Of a stretch of DNA of 64,000 bases, positions 1-12,393 are shown in pieces. The position numbers and the translations under genes were made by a program. The first letter of the stretch is position 1; every line of letters starts with the position of its first letter. Below the pieces are notes generated by a model, which made no database searches, was not told the DNA's origin, and worked only from the letters and a program-made list of their open reading frames with translations. The stretch is from Plutella xylostella (lineage: Eukaryota; Arthropoda; Insecta; Lepidoptera; Plutellidae). The stretch spans positions 5,146,001 through 5,210,000 of the forward strand of contig NC_063995.1 in assembly GCF_932276165.1 (NCBI RefSeq), given 5' to 3'.

Positions 1-296
1 AGACACAGTTACTTTCGCATTTATAATATTAGTTAGGATTATGTTACCTACAATGACCTACATACATATGCCGATTCCTTTGGGACGGGCTATTGAAGTG
101 CAACTACGAGACCACAGTATAGGTTATCGGAATCCAACACATCTAGCGCAGCTCCTGTGAGCGTGTGAACTGTGTCTTGACCAAAAAACTTCGACAGATT
201 TCAAACGGTGCTAAGCTTAGAGTAGATTAGTTACCGACCGATTCCACCAGCTTGAATCCAGCCAGTTCAGAAACTGAACACCACGATTGTTAACAG
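1..296 (+). other. Rim: Intron of Rim (window starts inside the gene)
   Basis: No open coding segment is seen. The stretch ends in a usable acceptor (AG at 295-296) that leads into the first visible Rim exon. The upstream Rim exons, expected to encode the zinc-finger and PDZ regions in this family, lie before the window. Confidence 0.7.
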
Positions 297-3200
297 AAGT
301 ATACACGGAAGTGATGGGGGGATGCGAAAAGCCGAGCGTGCTAGTGACGTCACCGGGCTCCCCCGACGTGCACTCCAGGCGACGCAGCAGAAGACACAAC
401 CATCACAACGCCAGCGTCGCCGGAAGAGTACAGGTGATAACCCTATTTATTATTATAAATTCTTTATTGCACATAAAAAACATTGTACAAAGGCGAACTT
501 AATGCTAGTAGCATTCTCTACCAGTTAACCTTTGGTGATGTCGAGAAAGTGGTTGGTAGTGCGATAGGCTGAGAGGAGAGAAGTTTATCTACTTAAATCG
601 AGACACAGAGATATACTTACTTATACATAATAGCTATACAAATGATATACATATATATATAAATATATTCCTACATTATATTATAATATACCTAATACAT
701 ACTAATAATACAAAATATAATAAACTATAGTATAATATCATCATCATCAAATAAAATATATTTAAAATCAATTTTATTGATCGTTCTGCACTTGGAGGTA
801 GTGCTGACGAACTTTGGCCTTGAAGATGTCTATAGACTTTATTTATCGATAGCCTGTAAAGGGTTGATCTAAACTAAAAGGTTACTGGTCTCCTTCTTAG
901 ATGATACAGGCCTTCTTACGTATCGGTGACTAGATCGGTAATACTAGAGCTGAACTAGGTTTGTTAGTTGTCATCGTGGTGAGAGGATTAGCCAGTCCAA
1001 TCAGTCTTCAGTCGCTGATAGCCCTGGGTTTCCCGGGCGTATATAAGGTACTTTACAGTTGATTCGTCACTCGGGGAGGCCCCTTTCATGCACCCTAGGT
1101 TTCTGGTAAAGCAACGGCTATGAAATACTCCAACTTATTATAGTTGCAGCGCGCAAATTTAACTTTAAACTTTTACCCCCTAATACCCTTATATTTCAAC
1201 AGCTAAAGATCTACTTCGACATCAGCGCACTCCAACTACTAGTGACGGTGGTGTCGGCGGCCGGCCTCAGTCCGCGGCCGGACGGGTCCCCGCGGTGTCC
1301 GTACGCAAAGATCTTCCTTCTACCGGACAAGAGCGAGAAAAGCAAACGCAGGACCAAGACTTTCGCTAACACCCTGGAGCCACGGTGGAACCAGACGTTT
1401 GTGTATTGCGGGATTCGTATCACGGATATCAAGAAACGGACTTTAGAAGTAAGTCACGGAGAAAGCAATAAAGTTAATAACGTTTTAATTAATAAAGTTA
1501 ATTGCTTTAATCTTTCTTGATAGTTTTTGTCGCGTATTTTTATTCAGGGCAATGGAGCTTTCAGAGATTATTTTATTGTTCTTTTGCAGGTAACAGTGTG
1601 GGATTTGAACCGTTATGGCCCAAACGATTTTCTCGGTGAAGTGCTCTTAGATCTGGACAGTATAGTGATGAATCATGAACCCAACTGGTACACGCTGAAG
1701 CCTCACGAAGAATCCATAAGTTATAACGTGAGTGTCTTACAATGATAAGTACCTTTAAGTAGATGAATAGATCCACGTGATCATCTCTCAAAATTCAATC
1801 AAAAATATATGTATTTTTTCACTGAATTCTAAGAGTAGGATTGATTGAAAGCATTTTTCCATGATTTTTCCTGAAGTTTGTCAGAATTCAGTCTACTTCA
1901 TTTAATCATCACCAACTTCCACAAAAACGACATCCAAGGCACTACAGGTTTTCTGAAGAAAACAGTCGTTCTTCCAGAGATACAGAGAGGAAGAAGCAGA
2001 TGGCGAACACCTGTCACCGCCGTCGACGTCGACGTCGCGCCTGTCGGACTCCGACACGCCCAGCGAGTGCGAGATGCGGCGGCACCACTCGCTGTCCAGC
2101 CTGGCTTCTAGCTCCAGCCCGCCGCCGTCGTCGCACAACCACGAGGTACATTGTTGTAAACACAAACTTTTTTTGTCCTTCTTTTGTTTATTATTCGTTC
2201 GCGGTAGAAGACTGTTTGGTCACCGATAAATTTCTAGTAGGTAAATTAAACTTCGGATTTTATAATCGATGCTGTAGGTAAATAATATAAATAAATTATA
2301 ATGGTCTAATTTTGACCAAGGCGACTGATGCATTAGCGCAGGACCTGAATTTAGTGCCCAAGTTTTTCACAGGGCATTCTCTTTTTTATCACTCTCATTC
2401 TCATCCAATGGAACGGATACCTGAATGTTTTGCCCATCCGATCCGACAGCATATCCCATTTCACTTTTTTACTAGCTGTCGAGTTGGTTCTGCACTGTTC
2501 AACGTGCCACAAGTACGGGCTACGCATCGCGTGAGGTGTGTGGTGAGTTGGTGTAACTCGCATGTGATGTTGCAGCGCATGGAGGACGGGGCGCGGCGCA
2601 GCCGTCGCGACGTGTCGCCGTCGGGGCGCGCGCGGGCGGCCGGCCTGAGTCGCGAGCGGGTGAGCACCGCGCGAGCTCGCTGCGATGTGCGAGGTGGTGA
2701 GCACTGGCTGACGTGTGCTTGTGTGCAGGGCGGCGGCGGCGGCGGCGCGCGCTCGCAGTCGGCCGCGCCCGGCGCCCGCGGCCCGCGCGCCCGCAGCAAG
2801 TCTCCGCGCCGCTCCCTGTCCCCGCCGGCCGACTCCTGGCGCTACACAGGTGCTCCCGCGCTACTCGCGCCCCGCACGGAACACCGAGACCGCTCATTAC
2901 GACTCTCTACCACTAACTGTTTATCTCTCGATCTCTGACCTTCTCCTTCATTTTATGTTTGACTCATCTTCCACCGACTTCCTCCTCCCGATACGAGCAC
3001 ACTTCCACTTGGCATGTCCGCGAGTAGGTGCGTTGTGTGCACGCCACTTGACCCTAGTTTTTAAGGTAGTCGTGTGCGCGGCGCACTGTTTCACTTCAAT
3101 TTTTGAGTTCACGTTTGCGAATGGTTTTTGAGCACTAATTCGATATCATTTTTCATTGACGCCGATAGTTGCACACGTTCATTTGATAGACGATGGAACG

Positions 3201-6200
3201 TTTTTAATGTATCGCTCATTTGTATGAGTTTTTTAAAGGCGTTCCATGGTGCGTGCATTGTTTGTAGTAGTGGCACGTGTGTAGCGCGGTGGTTTGCAGC
3301 TCGTGCGTGTTGCAGGCGAGGAGCGCGGGGGCGGCGGCGGGGGCGGGGGCGGGGGCGAGGGGCGGCTGCCCACGCACGCGTACGCGCCGCGCTTCCAGTC
3401 GCGCTCCGCCACCGCCACGCCCACCACCAGCCCCAAGAAGAGGCAGCTGCCGCAGATACCGCCGCACCAGGTGATTGTCCTACGATTATTGACACTTGCA
3501 CAAATCTATCAATCACATTAATTTACACTTTATACTCGTGTTATTACTAAGTTTCGTGATAACTAGGCGATCAGTATCTAGGGACCCATATGCATTAAGT
3601 ACTTATTGCATTTATTTGGAATGATACAACATAATCTATGCAAAATTTAAGAAAAAAAGTTAACCGTAGAAACAGTATAAAATGCAATCGCAATCCAGGG
3701 AATCAATGAGCAGATCGTTTGATAACACGTGCCATGGGAGAGCCTTGTCCCGAAGTGCACTACTTTAGGTTGGACGACCGCCAACGCTGGGGCAACAAAT
3801 GTTTGCGCAAGTCGCACTTATTGATTTCAACTTGTAACAAGAGGTTTTTGACTATGGTATTCGTCCCAGGGCACGCAGCGGACAGTCCGGGCGCAGGTGT
3901 CGGCGGACCTAGAAGAACGTAAGTGGATCGCGCCGCACCACATTGGCGCAACACTCACCTACCGCAGCACGCCACAAGGTCAATACACGCAACGCCTCTC
4001 CACCGCTTCCTTCTGTTGTTTGTTATTTACATCTGTTGTTTATTGAATCGAGTTTTTGGGTGTGTTGGGACCAACCCTTTGTTAGTGTTTGAAGCTATTG
4101 CTGTCACTTTTTAGGTTATAATATGAAAGCATGATAGCAATAGATTTGATTTCAATTTAAGGGTTGGTGCAAGACACCATTAATATCTGACTGTTTAGTC
4201 TCTGTCTTGCGACTTTGGCAAATAGATGGATAGATATTAGATAAATTTTATGAATAATTTGGTGCTACTTAATGATATCATCTTTTAACGTACCATTACG
4301 TGGATTCTGAATGTGAAATTGAACCTTAAATCAACTGGCATTAGGTACATCAAAACACATCTTAGTTAGCTTTGTAGAAAATCAAGCTTATTAGATTGGT
4401 TTAGAAGCTGAATAATTATTTGCTGGAGTAAAATTTTTAACATTAAAAGAATATGTCTTCTAGTGACAAACTCTCCTCAGTATGAATATCACAATTTAGA
4501 TCCCTATGAAAGACACTATTATTGATGGAAAATTCCTGTTTATATCTGGAGAATAGCCAAAAAGCTGCCTGTAACCAGTAACAGCTAAACGCACATAGAC
4601 AGTGCCAAGTACCTAGAAACTAGCCCCCTCACATAGCCTAGTTGAAACTCAAGAAGCAACCAACAGCATCAAATAACCAAATAAAACTTCCGTCAGGCTG
4701 GGAGCGTCACTACGCCGGCTTATCCGACTCTGAGCTAGCGGCGCGCGGCGGCAACGGCGGCGGCTGGGCGCCCCGGAGGCGACCCTCCCCGGACCAGGCG
4801 GCCGGAGACTCAGACCTCGAGTCCGTGGCCTCGGTCACGTCTAGCGCATTCAGCACGCAGTCCGAGCGGCCAAGACCGACCAGGATGCTCAGGTATAAGG
4901 GTCAGGAATGTGGAGTGAGTGTGTGGGGTGACAGCTTGGTGAATAATGAGCAACAGATGAATAATAAGTCCTTAAGACTTACAGGAATAGTGAATCCCCG
5001 ATATTATAAATAGGTACCTATTCGAATAACAATTTATCTAGTTAGAAACTCCTGAATTTAATACAACTTTAAAACATCCTGATGACCCTCCTGTTATTGA
5101 ATGCATCGTAACGATGTTATTTAATAACACATGCAGTCTGGCATAGTATCTTTCAAATTCGTACGAGTCATCTTACCGAAAATTTTACTAGCAAACGATG
5201 TTGCAGCAGACGGCGTAACCCTCAGCACTATACATGTTCCTCTTGCGATAGCGCTATGTCAGCCAATGTCCCTCTGTACCCCAGCAGTAGGGCCCCGCGC
5301 CGCCTGCCCCTCGTGGCGCTGCCGGCGGGCGCGGGGCGAGCACTGCGACGCAGACTCCGCACGCCGCACCCGCCGCGGAGGCGACTGCACACCCGGAGTA
5401 GGTCCCACCCGGCATACCCCAAGAGAACCCACGCCCCTTACGAACGTAGCCACAGCTGCCCCGACTACCCCGCCCAAACAAACACCTACAAAATTACTGA
5501 TAACAACAAAGAATATGTTTTCCAATTAGACTTGACCCGCCCCAAAATGTTGACGCATAGGACTAGAAGTGTGTCATGCTCTAGAGAACAGAAGAGGTTG
5601 CTAGACAATCATTGCTACATATCTTGTGATATACATAACCCTTATAGTTATAAGCATCCCGTAAGTAGGCCCCGGCTTGCTGAGAGATCAGCAACTGTGG
5701 ACTCTATTTATCCGAGACATAGTTACACTGAAAAGGCTAAAATCACCCGTAGAAAGCTGCCGCAAATACCAGTTATTAGACCATACATAGACGACAATTT
5801 CAATGATGCGATCTATCGCAGTGAAGAGCGTGTGCAGCCTACAAGAGATGAGTGGCATCCGTTATCGGAAGTGGATCTAATTCCCAAAAACTACGAGAGT
5901 ACTCAATATCACGGGTACGATAGCGATGGTAGCATCGCTGAAACTACCATCCACGTCAGTATAGACAAACAAGACGCGGATGTGAACAATTCAGCAATAA
6001 ATTATGACCATCCTACTTATTCTAACAAGAATGATGATGGGCATCAATCACATTCGTTATACAATAATCGTAAGAAATGCTTATCGCTAGATATAAAATC
6101 CAGTTACGAAAGTGCGACAGATTTAGGAGATCCAACTGATTCTCCCAAAACTGTTCCTAAATTGAAGGACGACGACGCCGGTCCAAGGTCGGATAAGTCC

Positions 6201-9200
6201 AAGTCCAATAAGGAAAAGATTAAAAGACGCCATTCCGATTCGGTATTTTTAAGAACTTCATCTTTTAATTCCGACTCATCTCAGGATTGTGTTTTCAAAA
6301 AGATGCCCGAACGCAAGGCCAGTCATGTACCACAATCAAACGACACCAGAATCGATAATGATAGGAAGAGTGTAGTGAGTATCAGTGAGATATTGAGTTT
6401 CCAGGAGTACCGCTCCCCCGACTCCCAGTCCCCCGTGCCCAGCGTAGATCTATCGCTCAAGGAACCCTTACAGTCTATTATTAAGAAAGCTCGCTCCCGC
6501 TCTCATTCTCTAGCATCAGGTCATTTAGAGCGTGAACTGTGTATGTTGGCTAACTGTCTGTCTGTTGCTCTCTCCCCCGCGCCCCCCGCCGCCCCCGCCG
6601 CCTCGCCCCCGCACGACGCCCCGGACCCGTCGACGTCGGACGACGCTCCCGCCAAACCGGAATTCCAAACGATTCAATCGATGGCGAATCAAAAACGGAA
6701 TCCTCGTCCACGGAACAAAAAACCTGCAAAATCCGGCTCCAAAAAACCTCGCGGCAAAACTGGCTCGTCACGACGTGGATCGAAACGCAGCAACGAGTAC
6801 GGAGGACGAGAGAACGGGCGCGGCGGCCACCAGCCGCAGCCGCTGGAGCGCCGCGAGTCCCGCCGCTCGCAGTTCACGCGCAGCCTCAGCAACGCAGACG
6901 GACCGCCCGACGAAAAAGCTGGTAAGAAACCTTAACCATAGTATGTTTATATTTTATGTATCTATCGAAATGTCCGGAACTAACGTATCGTGTGTAATCT
7001 ATAAGACGGCAGCCTGAGCGACACGGCGCTGGGCGGCAACGGCGAGCTGGAGGCGGCGTGCGACGACGCGCTGCTCAAGGCCGAGCCGCGGGACTACTTC
7101 GGCCCCGGCATGGGCAAGAAGAGCAACTCCACCTCGCAGCTCTCCGCCACAGGTGAACCTACATCTTATCTACCACCTACAACCCTTTTACGTCACGCAC
7201 CTATTATTTCTATACATTAAACTCAACTTTGTTCGTCTCACTGGCACAGTGACACGAACAAATCCCAGCCGACCGCTCATCTTTCTGATTACAATTAATC
7301 AACAGGACGGAAACGGAGATTAGGTTTCGGTAAACGCGGCAAAAATTCGTTCACGGTGCAACGCAGCGAGGAGGTGGGCCCCGGGGGCGCGGGGGTGTCC
7401 CGCGCCTCGTCCGCCTCCAGCGAGCACGACGACGACAGGTTGGACCCCCACCACCTGACAACATTGACACAATAGTGCGGACTGCGGCGCCGGCGGACCA
7501 CCGAGTTACTGACCCGCACGGCAGGCGCGATTAACGGCCATTTACTCAACACTAGCGACCATTCAGACACAGCACACCAACATGTATTTCACCAACATAA
7601 CATTGTAAACACAACACATCAATGTCGCTTCCGCCGAAAATACTAGCTTTCCATGGTAAATGTGATTTAATAACCCGTTTTCGTTTCTTAGGTTAACTAT
7701 ATGAACCGTAGGTATGTCCCTATATCGTATTAGCTTTGTTGCCCACACCTGGTGGGCGCGGGCGCGGCGTGTGTGCGTGTAGCGTCATGTGTGTGTGTGT
7801 GGTAGAGTCGGGCGGCGGCGGCGGCGCGCGGCGCAAGCGCTCCGGGCCCACGTCGTTCCAGCGCTCGCACGAGGTGGCCGCCAGCCTCGCCTCCGTCTCC
7901 AGCTCGGAGGGATCCTCGTAAGTCTCCCCGCGCCGAGGGGCGATCGCGTTCTCTTCTCTGCTCTTCTCTGTGCGCTCTCTGTGTCTTGTACCGCATGTCG
8001 ATATATTGGTGTTTTTACTTCTCTTATTTTCTGTTCGCACGCACGAGTCTTCCCTCGCATACGCAAGCACTCTCTCGGATGGCCCTGGCCGTGTTGTCGT
8101 GTGCAGTATTGTCGTCTCCAGTATCGTCGCGGCGCCGCCGGGCGCGGCCCTGGCTAGTGTCGACCGCTTCCTTATTTTTATTGATGCACGATTGTGGGTG
8201 ATTGATAAATGTTGTCAATGCTGCAAACGTTAATTTTAAGGAGTATATTTTATTATCTGATTTGTGACTCAAGAGTATATTCCATTGAAAATAAGTTTTT
8301 TTTTGGCTAATCAAAATTGCTTGCGTCACGAATCATGTATAATATCACTCGTGTACCTTTTTATAAAAATCTTACATTACACCAATCAGAACGCACACCT
8401 TTAAACCTTTGCATGAAATGAGGCCTACCACTCAGTATCACCTGCTCCATTCCATATAAACCTTATAAAATGTACCGTGGAAAATTGCTAAATTAGAGTT
8501 AGATATTTAGATCTACGCATATGATTTTTTATATATTCCAGAGTATACAGTTCTTCGCATTTTAGATGGCTCATTGGTCTGTACTTACTATGGCTACTAG
8601 TCGTACAATAAGTATTATTTCCTAATAGATTGCTACAAGAAACTTAGTATTTCTACGTAGGTTGGTTGAGTTACGGTATCTTCTTTCGATAGTGAACTAG
8701 TAGGATTTCTCTCTATCGACGACACTATATAAATATGTAACTATAAATACTATATTTCGATCTGTATACCCATTATATTCTGTTAGACCTAGTGTGAAGC
8801 CTTCTAACGTACTCCACGATCTGCATCGACCGACTACCGCCCTCTTTCTTCACTATTGTCTCAATGTTGTCATGTATTTTTAGTCTTTGTATTTTCCTAT
8901 GCAAACCTCAGTACCCAAGCCAGGCCTTTCACTAATGCACTAAAATTTTTCAGTAATCCCCTAGATTTACTATATTTAAATTAAATGTGAAGTATTGGCT
9001 TGTGTACACGTAAATATAATGAGTATATCTTATATGTCTATCCTAAATTACTGAGATGGTTTTTATCAATTTAGTTTTCATGTATGTTCATCTGTGATAT
9101 TCTGTAAACTTAATTGATACCATTTCATAATTATTTGGCACCGAATGAGTAAGCACTAAACAAATATAGGTTCATCTTATATGCCTCCTATTCATTTTGA

Positions 9201-11643
9201 TATTAAGAAAAATGTGTAAGTACCTTTATTTGCTAAAACAAAAGTGCATGCATTATTTATTCACCTAAATATATATCTTTCATATACAAAATCATTTCCA
9301 ATATACCCTGACTGAATCCTAAAGCACCATTTTCAATCTCATTCAATAACGCAAACAAGTGCTAATAAACGGTCCCTAGCTACGACGAAATACCAACAGA
9401 GCATAACTTGGTGCCTATTTTACACAGGATTCAGAAGTTACATAGATCTTGTAAAACTTTTTTAAATTGTCTAGCGGCCTACCCTAACATGGCCATTCAG
9501 AAGTGTCCAAGCCAGCCTAAAAACTAGCAAAGTATCGCTGGCATTTGTTATTGCGCGCCGATTCGCTCGCTAACAGAGCTCCCAATTCACGTCACAAAAT
9601 TGTCAACGACATCCCAGCATTCTCGCACTTCATACGACTGAGCTATTACAATCCGCTTTTCAATCTTAACCCTTCTACCGAATCTCGGCGATGTCGTTGC
9701 CTCTCTGTCACGCGAATTGTGCCACCACCACGCCTTTCCCCACTGCGTTAACAGATGTGATTGAGTATGCATATACTCCACAGATGGTCGCCGGGTCTAC
9801 GCGGCTCTGGTTCGTCGGACGGCGGCGGTCTTTCCGACTTCATCGATGGACTCGGGCCGGGCCAGCTGGTGGGCAGACAACTGCTGGGCGCGCCCACGCT
9901 CGGGGACGTGCAACTCTCCATGTGCTACCAGAAGGGATTCCTTGAGGTAGGTTGGACACTGATGGCGTTATGGAACGGTTGAAGAAGGTGTTGCCACTCC
10001 TTATAAAATTTACGATGGCAAATGTATTTTAAAAGAACGAGTTAAGGTAATGGCTATATCAAATAACGATATAGATCCGCTATAACTCGGCATATATGCA
10101 TACTTCTCTCTTCAATAATCATGCCTTCTCCCTCATCTAAAGTTTGCACAAAACATGTTTCGCTCAGTGAAGTAACCCTGTCTAATATCTTCGGGACATT
10201 CTGGGCAGTCAGCGAGTTCCCGCATGTTTGTTGCCATTATAATTGTAAGTGTGACTGTGTGAAATAAAGAAAAAAAAAAAAAAAAAAAAACAAGAAATGC
10301 ACAACTGGGGGTTTTTAGTCGGTTAAAGGCCGACACTACCTGGGTCCCCTTCCAGATTTTCCTCCAGGAGTGCAAAAAAAAAAAAATTATTAATAATATA
10401 TAGGTATATATATATAAAAGATAAAATATATATATTATAAGCTTCCACATTGAGTAGTGAGTAGTTAAAAGATGAAGACAAAAAACAACCAAACTCTCAC
10501 AATATATTGATCTCTCAAAAAGGCACGGACATAAAGTCTGTGGAGTGATAATAAAATCTTTAAAAAAAAAAAAAAACCCTCGCACTTTGACGCCGCCAAG
10601 ACGATCCAATCTTTAGCGTAGTCAGCGTTTTGGTATTTACCATATCAATATGACATCAACAATCTCTATTCCCAGGTGGAGGTGATCCGCGCGCGCGGGC
10701 TCCAAGCGCGGCAAGGCAGCCGCACGCTGCCGGCGCCCTACGTCAAGGTGTACCTGGTCAACGGCAAGCGCTGCGTGGCCAAGGCCAAGACCACTAGCGC
10801 GCGCCGCACGCTCGACCCACTGTACCAGCAGACCTTGACCTTCAGGGAGAACTTCAAGGGATGCGTATTGCAAGTGAGTTTTATTTTTATATACTTGTAC
10901 ATATAAGCTAGGCCCTAAGTCTACCTGGTGATCGGCAAGACCTGCGTGGCTAAGGCCAAGACGACTAGCGACCCGCTGTAAGAGTGTGCATTCAGCATTT
11001 GACGTTTACGTTTCGTTCTATAAAAAAATGCGTTTTCTTCTATAAAAAGTTTGATGGGAATTTCCGCTAGAGGCGCCACTTTGTATGTGAGGCAATGTAA
11101 TTGAATACCATAAAAAACAAAAACTTAGTGATTGAAGCGTTAATCTTAGCATAAAATCACAGAGTTAAAATAATCTGTATGTCTTGTCCTAGGTGACAGT
11201 GTGGGGCGACTACGGGCGCATCGAGGGCAAGAAGGTGTTCATGGGCGTGGCCCAGATCATGCTGGACGACCTCAACCTCTCCAACATCGTCATCGGATGG
11301 TACAAGCTTTTTGGAACCACTTCTTTGGTAAGTATTTTGTCACCGTTTCATCAACCTGAGTTACCCGATTATTGTGGCACGATTGTAATGCAATGAGTCT
11401 TAATAATAATAACTAATTCGCATTTTCTTTTACAGTAACCCAAGGACAATGCAATGTCTAGGAAGCGGGGTGGTTGCAGACCCTATATCACAATAAAAAA
11501 AATTAAAACATGTCCAAGTAATACATTAGTGATACTGCTTTAATATCATGATAAAAAATGCAATCAATATCTTGAATATAGGAAATTTTCTATAAAACGA
11601 ATGATATAATTATTTGTATTTTTATTTTCAGTTGGGCTACTGA
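297..11643 (+). CDS. Rim: Rim, Rab3-interacting active-zone scaffold (5'-truncated by the window)
   Basis: RIM proteins tether synaptic vesicles and calcium channels at the presynaptic active zone. Exons read here are 297-433, 1203-1448, 1590-1727, 1966-2145, 2576-2659, 2729-2849, 3316-3470, 3870-3918, 4697-4892, 5285-6921, 7006-7152, 7306-7438, 9784-9946, 10676-10873, 11193-11327 and 11632-11643. All phases join, giving 1,242 residues. C2A is encoded at 1203-1727 (SKRRTKTF, LEPRWNQTFVY, then a WDLNRYGPNDFLGE strand). C2B is at 9784-11327 (GPGQLVGRQLLG, APYVKVYLVNGK, TLDPLYQQTLTF, VTVWGDYGR, VIGWYKLF). Between them lies a Ser/Arg-rich linker with two Arg-x-Leu-Pro motifs (KKRQLPQIP and RRKLPQIP), a type known in the family to bind RIM-BP SH3 domains. 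The linker also holds the block GPGMGKKSNSTSQLSATG. Exon 5285-6921 (1,637 nt) is unusually long. The start of exon 1966 is the least certain boundary. Family identity is very secure; exact isoforms are inferred. Confidence 0.93.
1203..1727 (+). other. Rim: Rim C2A domain exons
   Basis: Two phase-0 exons (1203-1448 and 1590-1727) are separated by a 141-nt intron. Together they encode a complete C2 fold with the RIM-typical SKRRTKT strand and a LEPRWNQTFVY segment. RIM C2A domains are generally described as not binding calcium. The visible loops here do not show the usual cluster of five aspartates, which agrees with that. Confidence 0.9.
5285..6921 (+). other. Rim: Rim giant disordered linker exon with a NAGNAG acceptor
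   Basis: This is a 1,637-nt exon open in one frame from the acceptor to a GTAAGA donor. It encodes a Ser/Arg/Asp-rich, low-complexity stretch ending FTRSLSNADGPPDEKAG, which joins in phase to DGSLSDTALG in the next exon; both are RIM-like blocks. The acceptor is a tandem CAGCAG, so exon starts at 5285 and 5288 are both in frame and differ by one serine. A second RIM-BP-type motif, RRKLPQIP, lies near 5750. Confidence 0.75.
7800..7917 (+). other. Rim: Candidate Rim cassette exon
   Basis: The frame holding ESGGGGGARRKRSGPTSF and RSHEVAASLASVSSSEGSS is open and ends in phase 2 at a strong GTAAGT donor (7918). It would join correctly to the exon at 9784. The acceptor is unclear. AG at about 7806 gives the wrong phase after exon 7306-7438, while an upstream AG near 7779 gives the right phase but adds a Cys/Val-rich stretch from a GT microsatellite. 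Without it, exon 7306-7438 joins 9784 directly in phase, so this is read as optional. Confidence 0.5.
7919..9783 (+). other. Rim: Rim intron
   Basis: This is AT-rich intron sequence with no supported coding segment on either strand, apart from the flanking exons. A short open frame ahead of 9784 is intronic read-through. Confidence 0.6.
9947..10675 (+). other. Rim: Rim intron with poly-A tracts and AT microsatellite
   Basis: The intron contains A-rich runs at about 10265-10290, 10374-10387 and 10561-10575, and an AT/TATA microsatellite around 10400-10440. The long minus-strand open frame across it is low-complexity Phe/Lys sequence made by these tracts. No gene is seen. Confidence 0.6.
10918..10982 (+). 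pseudogene. Partial duplicate of the Rim C2B exon
   Basis: About 45 nt after the C2B exon ends, the sequence repeats the part of it that encodes VYLVNGKRCVAKAKTTS and DPLY, with several substitutions and an internal deletion. It runs into a stop (TAA at about 10979) and has no acceptor. It reads as a decayed local exon duplication. Confidence 0.7.
11436..11497 (+). other. Rim: Alternative Rim terminal exon (immediate stop) with poly-A signal
   Basis: The exon ending at 11327 can splice to the pyrimidine-rich acceptor at 11434-11435, where TAA follows at once, giving a protein ending FGTTSL. AATAAA follows at 11492-11497. Splicing instead to 11632 adds Leu-Gly-Tyr before TGA. Both acceptors look good. 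Confidence 0.5.
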
Positions 11644-12393
11644 AGTTTTGAATAGATAGCATTTTATAGCAATGAAACAAATGTATAGATGTATTCAATA
11701 ATATGTAATTAAGTATTAAAAGCCAAATGCAAATCTGGTATTGTTTCTTACTTCCTAAACTTGCTTTAGCTTCTTATATTATTTAACCTAACTACTTGCG
11801 CCTGCTTGCTAGTAACTAAACTATTTTAACCTACACTACGCCACATGTAAGGATCTAACAAGAACCCTTACATTATAAACTAATTACGTACATAAACGTA
11901 AAATAGAAACACTTATTTAAAGAGGTATTATTACTAAAATCGTCGCTTACCCTCCATAGAATAAAATATGGTGTAAAAAACAACATGAAGTCAACATTCA
12001 AGTTTATTCTTGCAAATACGATCTCTTTACATTTTGTTACACTTAAGTATATACTTGCATCCCATTCAATATTTAAAATACTTATTAACATTTCATCTTA
12101 ATCAGTCATTTGATACTAAAAGACACACCCGAGTAGCACATTCTATATCTGATTAAAATATCCATTAACAACAGCTGTTTACATTCGGTCAAAAACGTTT
12201 ACATTAAAATTCATAAATTATTTCGAAACAGGTAGGTATAAGAGGAGATATTCTTTGCACAATATTTGATAGTGGTTAGCAACATTACTCGTGGTACTTA
12301 GTAAATAACTTTTAGTTTCGCTCGCCGCCCTGTACACAGTACAACTAGGTGACGTCAAGTTGGAGAGATAATGAGAAGTGTTACCTTCGCGTC
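11644..12393. other. Convergent 3' regions of Rim and the HCF-C gene
   Basis: This holds the Rim 3' UTR (ATTAAA-type signal near 11714) and, on the other strand, the 3' UTR of the HCF gene (minus-strand AATAAA near 12002-12007). No coding sequence is recognised. Confidence 0.55.

Noticed and set aside
1948..1965. Earlier acceptor for the Rim exon that precedes the DSDTPSE segment
   Set aside because: It has a better pyrimidine context, but reading from it meets an in-frame TGA at once; the AG at 1964-1965 keeps the frame.
10133..10609. 158-codon minus-strand frame inside a Rim intron
   Set aside because: It is rich in Phe, Ile and Tyr owing to poly-A and AT microsatellite DNA; no domain, no splice context.
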